Source of the DNA: Microbacterium sp. MYb54
Lineage (GTDB): Bacteria; Actinomycetota; Actinomycetes; Actinomycetales; Microbacteriaceae
NCBI RefSeq assembly: GCF_002979515.1
Contig: NZ_PCPA01000009.1
Coordinates: 109,858 to 173,857 of the forward strand
Direction: 5' to 3'
Length of the DNA: 64,000 nucleotides
Positions 51,183 to 59,712 of this stretch are shown here, piece by piece. The translations under genes and the position numbers were made by a program. The notes beneath the pieces were generated by a model. The model saw only the letters and a list, made by a program, of their open reading frames with translations, had not been told where the DNA came from and searched no databases. How positions within the stretch are numbered: the first letter of the stretch is position 1; each line of letters begins with the position of its first letter.

Positions 51183-52571
51183 ATGAGCGAATCCCCTGGA
51201 ACCGCCGACCGCGAAGGCGAGCGCTCGCCGGACTTCTTCGACCAGCTGATCGAGACGCCACAGCGCGACCAGCAGGGTGCGTTCACCATCGGCTTCCGCG
51301 GCTACGACAAGGGCGAGGTCGACTCGGCACTTTCGACCCTCCGCAACCAGCTCAAGCAGGCAGCCGCTGACGTCGCCGAGGCACAGGCCCGCGAAGAAGA
51401 GGCCGTCGAAACCGTACGAGAAGAGGAGCGCAAGGCCCGCGAAGCCCTCGAGAGCGAACTGACGGCCGCGAACGCCAAGGCCTCCGACGCCGAGCAGCAG
51501 GTCGCGACCCTCACCTCTGAACTCGTCGACGCTCCCCAGCCCGACGGCGAAGAGGCTCCTTCCCGTCAGCAGTTCGAGGCGATCCTGCGCGTCGCCGAGG
51601 AACAGGCGAACGTGCTCATCCAGAACGCGGCCGTGCAGGCCGACCGCCTGATGACCTCTGCTCGTGAGGAAGTGACCGCGCAGCGCGCCGAGGCCGACGC
51701 CGACGCCGAGCGGATCACGGCCCAGGCGCAGCGCGACGCCGACCAGGTGCGTCTGAAGATGGACACCGAGTACACGGCGCACGAGGCCCGCATCGAGCGC
51801 GAAGCCGCGCACGCCGCCGAGAAGGTGAACCAGGCCGCCCAGGAGGCCACCGCGATCCGTACCGAGGCTGAGAAGGGCGCGGCCGCGCTGCGCTCCCTCG
51901 TCACCCGCGAGACGACCCAGCTGCGCGCCGACGCCGAGCGCGATGTCCGCGACATGAACGCCCGCGTGCTGGAGTTCGAGGAGACGCTCACGCGCCGGCA
52001 GGACGATGCGCAGCAGGAGTTCCTCGTGCTGCACAACCAGGCCGTGGCGCACGCCGAACGGATCACCAACGATGCGAACGAGCAGGTCTCGGCATCACTC
52101 GAGCATGCCCAGCGCATCTCCGCGCGGGCAGAGGACTACGAGCGTCTGACGCGTTCGCAGGGACAGGCCATCGAGGCAGACGCCCAGGTCCGTGCGCGCG
52201 AGACCCTCGAGCGTGCTCGTGCGAAGGCGCAGAAGATCGTCGACTCGGTCACCGGCCACACCACCTCGGTGCTGCACGACGCAGAAGACCGCACGCGTCA
52301 GCTGCGCTGGCAGCAGCAGCAGCTGACGAGCTTCATGGCGGAGGTCAAGGAGCTCATCCGTCCCGACGGAATCTTCTCCGACGATTCCCTGCCGGCCGGC
52401 ATCGCCGCAGCGGACGAGGCGACCGTCGAGGCGCCTGCCGAGGCGAACGACGCGACGCCGGAGGAGATCTTCCTCGGTGACGAGGTTCTCGAGGACGAGC
52501 TCGACGACGACCGCCCACTCGAGAAGATCACGATCGACGTGGTGGAGACGAAGAAGAAGTCTTCCAAGTAG
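51183..52571 (+). CDS. DivIVA-like coiled-coil protein
   Basis: A 462-residue cytoplasmic protein. Near residues 30-60 is GAFTIGFRGYDKGEVDSALS, a DivIVA-type N-terminal motif (FxxxRGYdxxeVDxfL pattern). Residues about 60-400 are almost continuous Ala/Glu/Gln coiled coil. The C-terminus is acidic, ending ETKKKSSK. DivIVA-like proteins mark curved membrane and guide polar growth or septation in actinobacteria. Start at 51183 with AAAGG upstream. A 40-nt palindromic terminator follows. Confidence 0.85.
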   Translation: MSESPGTADREGERSPDFFDQLIETPQRDQQGAFTIGFRGYDKGEVDSALSTLRNQLKQAAADVAEAQAREEEAVETVREEERKAREALESELTAANAKASDAEQQVATLTSELVDAPQPDGEEAPSRQQFEAILRVAEEQANVLIQNAAVQADRLMTSAREEVTAQRAEADADAERITAQAQRDADQVRLKMDTEYTAHEARIEREAAHAAEKVNQAAQEATAIRTEAEKGAAALRSLVTRETTQLRADAERDVRDMNARVLEFEETLTRRQDDAQQEFLVLHNQAVAHAERITNDANEQVSASLEHAQRISARAEDYERLTRSQGQAIEADAQVRARETLERARAKAQKIVDSVTGHTTSVLHDAEDRTRQLRWQQQQLTSFMAEVKELIRPDGIFSDDSLPAGIAAADEATVEAPAEANDATPEEIFLGDEVLEDELDDDRPLEKITIDVVETKKKSSK

Positions 52572-52580
52572 TCACGGAAC

Positions 52581-52620
52581 GACAGAGGCGCGAGCAGGAA
52601 TTCCTGCTCGCGCCTCTGTC
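52581..52620. terminator. Perfect 40-nt palindromic terminator
   Basis: GACAGAGGCGCGAGCAGGAA (52581-52600) is followed directly by its exact complement to 52620. With no unpaired loop required in DNA, it is a fully symmetric bidirectional terminator between the DivIVA-like gene and the convergent desaturase. Confidence 0.88.
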
Positions 52621-52658
52621 ATTCCCGGGCTGATCAATGCCCGGTGAGACCGCTTCGG

Positions 52659-53690
52659 CTACGCCCGCCCGAACTGGGCGGATGCCGGGCAGTCGAACGG
52701 GTCTGCGCCGGCGGCGAGACCGACACGGTTCAGGTACTCGATCACGATCATGTACGAGCGTCCGAGGCTGGTCTCCGTGTACGGCACGCCGTTCGCCGCG
52801 CAGTAGTCACGTACGATCTCGCGCGCCTGGGACAGATGCGGGCGCGCCATGCTCGGGAAGAGGTGGTGCTCCACCTGGTAGTTGAGGCCACCCATGAGCC
52901 AGGTCGTCCACCATCCACCGCTGATGTTGCGGGACGTGCGGACCTGCTTGGTGAAGAAGTCGAGACGGGCGCCGGGCTCGATGATCGGCATGCCCTTGTG
53001 GTTCGGCGCGAACGCGGCCCCCATGTAGACGCCGAAGACCGCGAACTGCACACCCATGAAGGCGAAGGCCATTCCGAGCGGGAGCATCATGAACACGGGC
53101 ACGAGGATAAGCGCGAACCGCAGCGCGATGATGCTCAGCTCGGTCCAGCGTCCCTTGACGTTCTTGGTCGTCATCAGGTACTTCAGGCCGAGGTAGTGGA
53201 GGTTCAGCCCCTCGAGGGTGAGCAGTGGGAAGAAGAGCCAGCCCTGCTTGCGGGTGATCAGCTTGATCAGGCCCTTCGCCTTCGCAGCATCCTCTTCGAG
53301 GAACGAGACGGTGTCGACCTCGATGTCGGGGTCCTTGCCGACCTGGTTCGGGTTGCCGTGGTGCTTGGTGTGCTTCGAGTCCCACCAGGAGTAGCTCATG
53401 CCGATGCTGGCGATCACGATGCGGGCGAGCTTGAAGTTCGCCGGTCCCGTCGTCAGGATCTGACGGTGTGCTGCCTCATGTCCCAGAAACGCGATCTGGG
53501 TCAGGACGATGCCGAGCCCCGCGGCGATGAGCAACTGGAACCAGCTGTCGCCGAGCAGGATGAAACCGGTGATGAGACCACCGAGGGCGACGGCGATACC
53601 GGCGGCCACGAAGACGTAGAACCACTGGGTGCGTCCGAGCAGGCCGGTCTCCTTGACCACCTGCGACACCTGCTTGTAGGCCTTGGCCAT
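52659..53690 (-). CDS. Membrane fatty-acid desaturase
   Basis: At least 343 residues, an integral diiron acyl-lipid desaturase. The three histidine boxes are HEAAH (71-75), HTKHH (107-111) and QVEHH (ending about 276), with four to six helices between. It introduces double bases... that is, double bonds into membrane acyl chains. The ATG at 53690 has no ribosome site, while 28 further in-frame codons upstream read like the family N-terminus (GPVRQTYSGNADFPP) and begin at ATC (53774) six bases after AGGAG. The true start may be that non-standard codon. Confidence 0.92.
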   Translation of the reverse strand: MAKAYKQVSQVVKETGLLGRTQWFYVFVAAGIAVALGGLITGFILLGDSWFQLLIAAGLGIVLTQIAFLGHEAAHRQILTTGPANFKLARIVIASIGMSYSWWDSKHTKHHGNPNQVGKDPDIEVDTVSFLEEDAAKAKGLIKLITRKQGWLFFPLLTLEGLNLHYLGLKYLMTTKNVKGRWTELSIIALRFALILVPVFMMLPLGMAFAFMGVQFAVFGVYMGAAFAPNHKGMPIIEPGARLDFFTKQVRTSRNISGGWWTTWLMGGLNYQVEHHLFPSMARPHLSQAREIVRDYCAANGVPYTETSLGRSYMIVIEYLNRVGLAAGADPFDCPASAQFGRA

Positions 53691-53959
53691 CGGAGGGAAA
53701 TCCGCATTGCCGGAATAGGTCTGGCGAACCGGACCGAGCGTTGACGCGGTCGTTTCGATCTGTGTGCTGGAGATGATCTTCTCCTGACGATCGGAGCCCT
53801 TGAGCTGTGAAAGCCCAAGGCAGGTGCCGAACGCTTACCTCACGATAGCCCTAGCTCCATGCGCGTCAGGGAATACTTCGACAACCCCTGGCCACCTCTC
53901 AGCATGCGCGCCGAATGGTGGTCGGGGTGGCCGTCGAGAACACAGAGTCCCGGTCGGCG

Positions 53960-54244
53960 TCAGGAACGGGCGCGGCGGGTCCTCCGGCGCCAGGCGCGCG
54001 GCAGGATCGGCGCGAACGCCGGTCCACGACTGACAGACTCGTGTGCTTCCTCGAGCGCGCTGAACGCGTCATCGAGCGAAGCGAACGCGCCGAGCTCGGT
54101 GCCGCGGTTGTCGCGCACGAGGTGGGTGGTGCCGTCGAACTCGACGAAGCCGGCGAACTCGCCGGCACGGGTAGCGACGTGCACATCGGCGTCGGCCTGT
54201 TTCCAGGTCAACGGATCGGACGGGGGAAAGGTGGTGGTGCTCAT
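53960..54244 (-). CDS. Hypothetical small protein
   Basis: A 94-residue soluble protein (MSTTTFPPSDPLTWKQADAD, VATRAGEFAGFVEFDGTTHL, LGAFASLDDAFSALEEAHES) ending in an Arg-rich tail. No family recognised. A second ATG 12 bases upstream (54256) is an alternative start; neither has a clear ribosome site. The region 53775-53959 beside it shows no other gene. Confidence 0.65.
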   Translation of the reverse strand: MSTTTFPPSDPLTWKQADADVHVATRAGEFAGFVEFDGTTHLVRDNRGTELGAFASLDDAFSALEEAHESVSRGPAFAPILPRAWRRRTRRARS

Positions 54245-54447
54245 GGTGATGCTCATTGCTGTGTGGCGGACACGCGTAGGCGCTCCGCAAGATTTGAGAC
54301 CGAGGGCGGATTCCGCACGCATCGATGTGCGCGGTCCGTAATGGCCCTGATCAGTGGCGACGTGGCGGCCGAGAGGGGCGATGCACACACGCTGCACGAT
54401 AAGCATAGCAGACCGCCCCCTCGGCATCGAATCCTCGTCTCGTCGCC

Positions 54448-55419
54448 TCAGCTGGCCGGCGGCTGCCCGCCGCCGCCAGGCCCTCCCTGACCTCCCGACG
54501 GCGCCGATCCAGCGGTGGGGCTCGTCGCTGTGTCGACACCGACGACCAGCGTGGCCGCACACCCCGCCGAGACCCCTCCGGAGACCGTGGCCACCTGCAG
54601 AGCGCCGGAGTCGTCACCGAAGACGTTGTCACTGGCGAGGGTGATCTGGGAGAGGTTGCGCGCGGACCCGTCGTAGGCGGTTTCCGCATACACCGCAGCG
54701 CAGGCCGCCTCGGGAAGGGCCAGCTGAGACGTCGCGATCGCCGTGGTCGAATCGGTGATCGAGGCGACATCCGGATAAACCTCGAAGTGGATGTGCGGCC
54801 AGCGTCCGGAATAGCACCCGGGGAAGATCGACGTGAACGACACCTTGCCTTCGGCATCCGCCACCTGCACGCCCCGCAGGTAGGTGACATCTTCCAAGCC
54901 GGAGGAGTACATCGAGTACTCCCCCTGCGCCGTGCAATGCCATGCATACACCGCGACACCGGCGAACGGCGTGCCCCCGTTCGCGAGGTCGATGATCTGC
55001 AGCTCGAACGTCAGCGGCACTCCCTCGGCCGTCGCCCCGCCGTCGATCGACGAGCGGATGTCCTGACGGACGATTCCCGAGTCTTCGAGGACATCGGGGC
55101 CGTTCGAACCGTCGCCCGGATACGGTCCTGCCGTCTCGTCGGGGATCTCACCCACGCCCGACGTACCGTCGCCCGAGCTTCCCGACGTCGCCGCCGGCGT
55201 CGGAGTGCTCGACGATCCGCCGGAGGCGGCAGGCGCGCATGCCGCGAGCACGACGGCACCGAGACCGAGGCCTGCGAGCCCGAGCACGCCGCGCCGGCTC
55301 ATCAGCGTGCGGATGTCGAAGGCCGCCCCCTGATCGACGACCTCTTCATCGATGCGATCGAGCAGCCGGCCTTCGAACGCGGGGCCGTCGGGGGTCTGCG
55401 TGGGTTCCGGAATGCTCAT
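54448..55419 (-). CDS. Intradiol ring-cleavage dioxygenase-like lipoprotein
   Basis: A 323-residue exported protein. After a 40-residue tail, SRRGVLGLAGLGLGAVVLAAC combines a twin-arginine motif with a lipobox, cysteine near residue 60. A Ser/Thr/Gly linker leads to an intradiol dioxygenase domain with VYAWHCTAQGEYSMYSSG and GCYSGRWPHIHFEVY near 200-215; the Tyr, Arg and both His of the ferric site are kept. The C-terminus is Gly/Pro-rich. Aromatic ring cleavage outside the cell is inferred from the family; no catabolic partner genes are nearby. GGAG precedes the ATG. Confidence 0.88.
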   Translation of the reverse strand: MSIPEPTQTPDGPAFEGRLLDRIDEEVVDQGAAFDIRTLMSRRGVLGLAGLGLGAVVLAACAPAASGGSSSTPTPAATSGSSGDGTSGVGEIPDETAGPYPGDGSNGPDVLEDSGIVRQDIRSSIDGGATAEGVPLTFELQIIDLANGGTPFAGVAVYAWHCTAQGEYSMYSSGLEDVTYLRGVQVADAEGKVSFTSIFPGCYSGRWPHIHFEVYPDVASITDSTTAIATSQLALPEAACAAVYAETAYDGSARNLSQITLASDNVFGDDSGALQVATVSGGVSAGCAATLVVGVDTATSPTAGSAPSGGQGGPGGGGQPPAS

Positions 55420-55490
55420 GATCTGACTCCTTATCGGCGAGGGTGGACCACCAGGCTCGCGGAGCATCCGATCAGAAGGCTTTGCTCGGC

Positions 55491-56675
55491 CTATGCCTTC
55501 TCTATGGCGGAAGCGGCGACCGGCGGGCGGAGCACCAGCACGACGACGATGCCGACGAGGATCAGGGCGGTGAGCGTGACCGGGATCGGAAGGATCGGAT
55601 CGAGCAGCACCAGCACCGCGCCGAGCGGGACGACGGTGTTCACGACGCGGTCGGCGTTCTCGCGGATCGCGATCCACCAGATACCGATGAGGAAGATGGC
55701 TATCGGGATCGTCACCGTGAACGACGCCGCGATGTTCGAGAGGTGACTCTCCCCTGTCAGGACGTCGAGCTCCACCTCGATGCCCGCCGAGAACGCCGCG
55801 GCGGCTGCGAACACGAAGTAGTGCGCGTAGCCGTAACGCAGCGAACGGCCGAAGGTCGTGATCGCGCGGTGGTGCGGCGGCCAGAAGTAGATCCACCACA
55901 GGGATGCCGTGACCAGGAGTGTGAGCACGGAGATCGCGATCAGCGGTCCGAGCGTCTCCACCTTGTCGAGCGCGTCGATGATGGCATTCGCCGACGCGAG
56001 AAGACTCTCGCCGAGCACGATGAGCGTGAACAGTCCGTAGCGCTCGGTGATGTGGTGCGGGTGCCACGGAGTCTGCCTGCGGTACTCGGCGAACACCGGG
56101 ACGCTGATCTCGATCAATGCGAAGAGTGCGAAGGCGATGAACTGCAGCGGTCCCGTAGGGATCAGCAGGAAGAGGATCCAGAGCACCTGGACCGCCGCGA
56201 TGCCGAAGGCGTACCGGCGCGTCGCGGATCGCAGGGCGCCGGCCGAGCGCGACGCCCGCAGCCACTGCGCGACCATCGCGACGCGCATGACGACGTAGCC
56301 GAGGACGGGGATCGTGAAGTTCCCCTCGTTGAACGCCTGTGGGATGCCGGCGGCGAAGACGAGGACGCCGCCCATCTGCACGAACGTCGTGACGCGGTAC
56401 AACCAATCATCGGTATCGAATGAAGTCGCGAACCAGGTGAAGTTCATCCAGGCCCACCAGATCGCGAAGAAGAGCATCGCGTAGGAGGTGATGCCGTGGA
56501 GGAACTCGCCTTCGCTGAGGGCATGGTGCAGTTGGGCCGAGGCGATGCTCACGGCGACGACGAAGACGAGATCGAAGAAGAGCTCGAGTGGACTCGCGGT
56601 TCGATGCGGCTGAGCGGGGTCCCGCGGCAGCATCGTGCGGAGCTGGAAGCGAGGGGAATCTGTGTTCGCGGTCAC
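55491..56675 (-). CDS. Low temperature requirement protein A (LtrA) family
   Basis: A 394-residue membrane protein with about ten helices. The LtrA signature lies at the N-terminus (HRTASPLELFFDLVFVVAVS) and TERYGLFTLIVLGESLL is the second conserved block. The GTG at 56675 is chosen to match the family's short N-terminal tail; an ATG at 56705 is possible. First described in Listeria for growth at low temperature; the biochemical role is unknown. Single gene, about 70 bp from the dioxygenase. Confidence 0.88.
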   Translation of the reverse strand: MTANTDSPRFQLRTMLPRDPAQPHRTASPLELFFDLVFVVAVSIASAQLHHALSEGEFLHGITSYAMLFFAIWWAWMNFTWFATSFDTDDWLYRVTTFVQMGGVLVFAAGIPQAFNEGNFTIPVLGYVVMRVAMVAQWLRASRSAGALRSATRRYAFGIAAVQVLWILFLLIPTGPLQFIAFALFALIEISVPVFAEYRRQTPWHPHHITERYGLFTLIVLGESLLASANAIIDALDKVETLGPLIAISVLTLLVTASLWWIYFWPPHHRAITTFGRSLRYGYAHYFVFAAAAAFSAGIEVELDVLTGESHLSNIAASFTVTIPIAIFLIGIWWIAIRENADRVVNTVVPLGAVLVLLDPILPIPVTLTALILVGIVVVLVLRPPVAASAIEKA

Positions 56676-56741
56676 CGCGACAGGATAGCCCGCGACCGGA
56701 GCCATCTCGCGACACGGATTGTTCCACTCGGCAGAGATACC

Positions 56742-56770
56742 TTCCGGTAAAGACGATCTTCCGCTACAGT
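56742..56770 (+). promoter_or_regulatory. Promoter of the exopolysaccharide genes
   Basis: TTCCGG (56742-56747) and TACAGT (56765-56770) are 17 bp apart. Transcription would start near 56777, giving a 208-nt leader before the ATG at 56985. Confidence 0.55.
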
Positions 56771-56777
56771 GGTGAAG

Positions 56778-56886
56778 GTCTGCAGTGCCTGCTGTCAGCG
56801 ACCGCCGTGTGGGACGGCGAAAACGCACCTCGTGATGTGGGAATCACGGGGAGTTTCAGCAGGACCCGAGGGGTCGGGACGCAGAC
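56778..56886 (+). ncRNA. Candidate structured leader RNA of the exopolysaccharide operon
   Basis: The leader begins at the predicted transcript start with GTCTGC (56778-56783), which pairs with GCAGAC (56881-56886). Inside are three clean hairpins: CGCCGT/ACGGCG (56803-56819), CGTGAT/ATCACG (56831-56848) and CCCGA-GGGG-TCGGG (56865-56878). This is a multibranched fold like a riboswitch or leader, but I cannot match it to a named class. The following 98 bases before the ATG repeat CTGGGGAATC twice and are otherwise featureless. Confidence 0.45.
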
Positions 56887-56984
56887 AAACGCCGTGAACG
56901 TGGGGTTCATGGTCTGGGGAATCTGGGGAATCACATGTCGCACTGGGGATATTTGCGTACATTCACGGCTCAAGGAGCCTCGGC

Positions 56985-58511
56985 ATGACTTCCGTCGAGG
57001 ATGCCCTGAGCATCACTCGTACGGGCTTCGTGCCGGTCGCTGCTCCGCGAGCCGCCAAGTCGGTGACGCGAACGGTGGTCACACCGCGCGCCTCGGCGAC
57101 CTTGGAGAGACGCCGTCAATGGGAGCGCCGCTATCGGATGCGACTGCGGATCACGGATGCAGCTGTCATCCTGTTCGCCCTCGGTCTGACCGCAGCGATC
57201 CAGCTGGCGACCGGCGTCTCCGGGCTCGAGGTCCTGCGCGGCGGCATCCCGCTCGCTGCGCTGTGGTACCTCATGCTCAGCGCGATGCACACGCGGGACG
57301 CCGCGTTGTTCCGCGCGAGTGCCACCGAGTACCGCGGCGTGGTCCACGCCAGCGGACTCGCCTTCGGGATCATCGCCATCGTGGCGGTGCTGCTCGCATG
57401 GAAGTCGATGCAACTGACGCTGCTGCTGGGGCTGCCCCTCGGTGTGTTGACGCTTCTCGTGACCAGGTGGTTGTGGCGCCACTGGCTGCAGAAGCAGCGT
57501 TCCCACGGGAGGTTCGCCTCCCGCACCCTCGTCGTCGGCAATCGAGATGACGTGGAGTATGTGGTGCGGACGCTGCACCCGATCGGTGCATCTGGTTACC
57601 AGGTGGTCGGCGCGACGCTGCTCGACGGCAACGCGCGCGACATCGTGATCGACGACACGAGGTTCCCAGTTCTGGGGAACGTGAACTCCGTGTCGTCGGT
57701 CGCGGCCGAGGTCGGTGCCGACACGATCATCGTGGCGAGCCGCCCCGAGGGCGAGCCGGAGTTCGTGAAACAGCTGAGCTGGCAGCTCGAGGGAACCGCC
57801 GCCGAGCTCGTGCTCTCCAGCCGGCTCACCGATGTCGCGGGTCCCCGCATCTCATTCGCCCCCGTCGAAGGACTGCCGCTGATCCAGGTGCAGATCCCGA
57901 CCTACGAGGGCGGTCAGCACCTGCTCAAGCGCGCACTGGACATCGCGGTCGCCACGTTGGCGCTGATCCCGATCGGGCTGCTGGCCCCCGTGCTCGCGCT
58001 GCTCATCAAGCTGGACTCGCGCGGTCCTGTCTTCTTCTTCCAGGAGCGTGTCGGCCGTGACGGTCGTCGCTTCAAGATCGTCAAGTTCCGCTCGATGAAG
58101 ACCGACGCCGAACAGCAGCTCACTGCACTGAAGGCGCAGAACGAGGGCGCCGGCCTCCTCTTCAAGATGAAGGACGACCCGCGAGTCACCCGCATCGGAA
58201 AGGTGCTGCGCAAGCTCTCCCTCGATGAGCTGCCGCAGTTCTGGAACGTCCTCATCGGCGACATGAGCGTCGTCGGACCGCGTCCGCCGCTGCCCACCGA
58301 GGTCACCGCCTACGACGGCACGGTGTTCCGCCGCCTCTACATCAAGCCTGGCATCACCGGCCTGTGGCAGGTCTCCGGACGCAGCGACCTCTCCTGGGAT
58401 GAGAGCGTGCGCCTCGACCTCCGCTACGTCGAGAACTGGTCAGTGATGAACGATCTGCAGATCATGTGGCGCACCGCCAAGGTCATGGTGCAGCCCAGCG
58501 GGGCATACTGA
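56985..58511 (+). CDS. Polyprenyl glycosyl-phosphotransferase initiating exopolysaccharide synthesis
   Basis: A 508-residue membrane enzyme that loads the first sugar phosphate onto undecaprenyl phosphate. Four N-terminal helices and a Rossmann-like domain (RTLVVGNRDDVEYVVRTLHP) are followed by a membrane helix. The catalytic domain comes next: RGPVFFFQERVGRDGRRFKI, VKFRSMKTDAEQQ, LRKLSLDELPQFWNVLIGDM, SVVGPRPP. This is the WbaP/ExoY-type layout. It heads the operon with two glycosyltransferases. Confidence 0.93.
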   Translation: MTSVEDALSITRTGFVPVAAPRAAKSVTRTVVTPRASATLERRRQWERRYRMRLRITDAAVILFALGLTAAIQLATGVSGLEVLRGGIPLAALWYLMLSAMHTRDAALFRASATEYRGVVHASGLAFGIIAIVAVLLAWKSMQLTLLLGLPLGVLTLLVTRWLWRHWLQKQRSHGRFASRTLVVGNRDDVEYVVRTLHPIGASGYQVVGATLLDGNARDIVIDDTRFPVLGNVNSVSSVAAEVGADTIIVASRPEGEPEFVKQLSWQLEGTAAELVLSSRLTDVAGPRISFAPVEGLPLIQVQIPTYEGGQHLLKRALDIAVATLALIPIGLLAPVLALLIKLDSRGPVFFFQERVGRDGRRFKIVKFRSMKTDAEQQLTALKAQNEGAGLLFKMKDDPRVTRIGKVLRKLSLDELPQFWNVLIGDMSVVGPRPPLPTEVTAYDGTVFRRLYIKPGITGLWQVSGRSDLSWDESVRLDLRYVENWSVMNDLQIMWRTAKVMVQPSGAY

Positions 58512-58515
58512 TCGC

Positions 58516-59712
58516 ATGAGCAATACGAACCGCCTCACCATCGCGATGGTGGGGACTCGAGGAGTGCCCGCGGCCTATGGCGGCTTCGAGACCGCCATCG
58601 AAGAGGTCGGTCGCCGGCTCGCGGACCGCGGACACGATGTCGTCGTGTACACCCGCGGTTCCGAGCGGCGCGAGAAGGAATACCTCGGCATGCGGGTGGT
58701 GCACCTCCCTGCGGTACCCGTGAAGCAGATCGAGACGCTCAGCCACACCGGGCTGTCGGCGCTGCATCTCATGTTCCGGCGCCGACCAGACGCGACGTTC
58801 GTCTTCAACGCTGCGAACTCCCCGTTCCTGCCTCTGCTCCGGCTGCGTCGGGCTCCGGTCGCGTTGCACATGGACGGGCTCGAATGGCGACGCTCGAAGT
58901 GGGGTCCGCGAGGCAAGGCCTACTACCGCTGGGCGGAGCAGTTCGGCGTCCGTACGGCCGATGCACTGATCGCGGATGCGCCTGGCATCGCCGACTACTA
59001 CCGGCACCAGTTCGATGTTCCGACCGAGCTCATCCGCTACGGCGCACCGATCCTCGATGAGCTCCCCGAGCGCGGCGTCGCCGAGATGGGGCTGACCCCT
59101 GGCGGGTACCACCTCGTGGTGGCGCGCTTCGAGCCCGAGAACCACGTTCTCGAGATCGTCGAAGGCTACCGCGACAGCGATGCGGCGCTACCGCTCGTGG
59201 TCGTCGGGTCGGCGCCCTACAGCGCCGGATACACCCAGGAGATCCAGCGAGTGGCCGACGGCGACGACCGGATCCGGCTCGTCGGAGGCGTCTACGACCA
59301 GGATCTGCTCGACGCGCTCTACGCGAATGCGCTCACGTACCTGCACGGCCACTCCGTGGGCGGAACCAACCCCTCGCTCCTTCGCGCGATGGGGGCCGGA
59401 ACAGCGGTGATCGGCTTCGATGTGCCTTTCAACCGCGAGGTGCTGGACGGCAACGGATGGTTCTTCGCCGATTCCGCCGACGTCGCCGAGCAGGTCATGG
59501 CAGCGGAGAGCGATCCTGAGGCGACCGCGTCCTCGGCGAAGGCCGTGCAGGAGATCGCGCGCACCCGGTTCCGTTGGGACGATGTCGCGGACGAGTACGA
59601 GGCGCTGGCCCATCGCCTGGCGGAACACGCGACCATCCACCCGTCGGCTCGCCGTGCGCGACGACGGACGACGGACTGGTCTCCCGTTCCCGCCAGACCG
59701 GCCGCCTCATGA
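58516..59712 (+). CDS. Glycosyltransferase (DUF1972/GT4 type)
   Basis: A 398-residue cytoplasmic glycosyltransferase. The N-terminus matches DUF1972, often on rhamnosyltransferases: IAMVGTRGVPAAYGGFETAI. The C-terminal GT4 part holds VGGTNPSLLRAMGAGTAVIG, with the donor-binding Glu-type region reduced. It starts four bases after the previous stop and overlaps the next gene by 4 bp. It adds a sugar to the lipid-linked repeat unit; which one is unknown. Confidence 0.88.
   Translation: MSNTNRLTIAMVGTRGVPAAYGGFETAIEEVGRRLADRGHDVVVYTRGSERREKEYLGMRVVHLPAVPVKQIETLSHTGLSALHLMFRRRPDATFVFNAANSPFLPLLRLRRAPVALHMDGLEWRRSKWGPRGKAYYRWAEQFGVRTADALIADAPGIADYYRHQFDVPTELIRYGAPILDELPERGVAEMGLTPGGYHLVVARFEPENHVLEIVEGYRDSDAALPLVVVGSAPYSAGYTQEIQRVADGDDRIRLVGGVYDQDLLDALYANALTYLHGHSVGGTNPSLLRAMGAGTAVIGFDVPFNREVLDGNGWFFADSADVAEQVMAAESDPEATASSAKAVQEIARTRFRWDDVADEYEALAHRLAEHATIHPSARRARRRTTDWSPVPARPAAS

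Noticed and set aside
49974..52052. 692-codon minus-strand frame
   Set aside because: Only its last 90 codons, behind GGAGG, look like a gene; the rest is antisense to two plus-strand genes.
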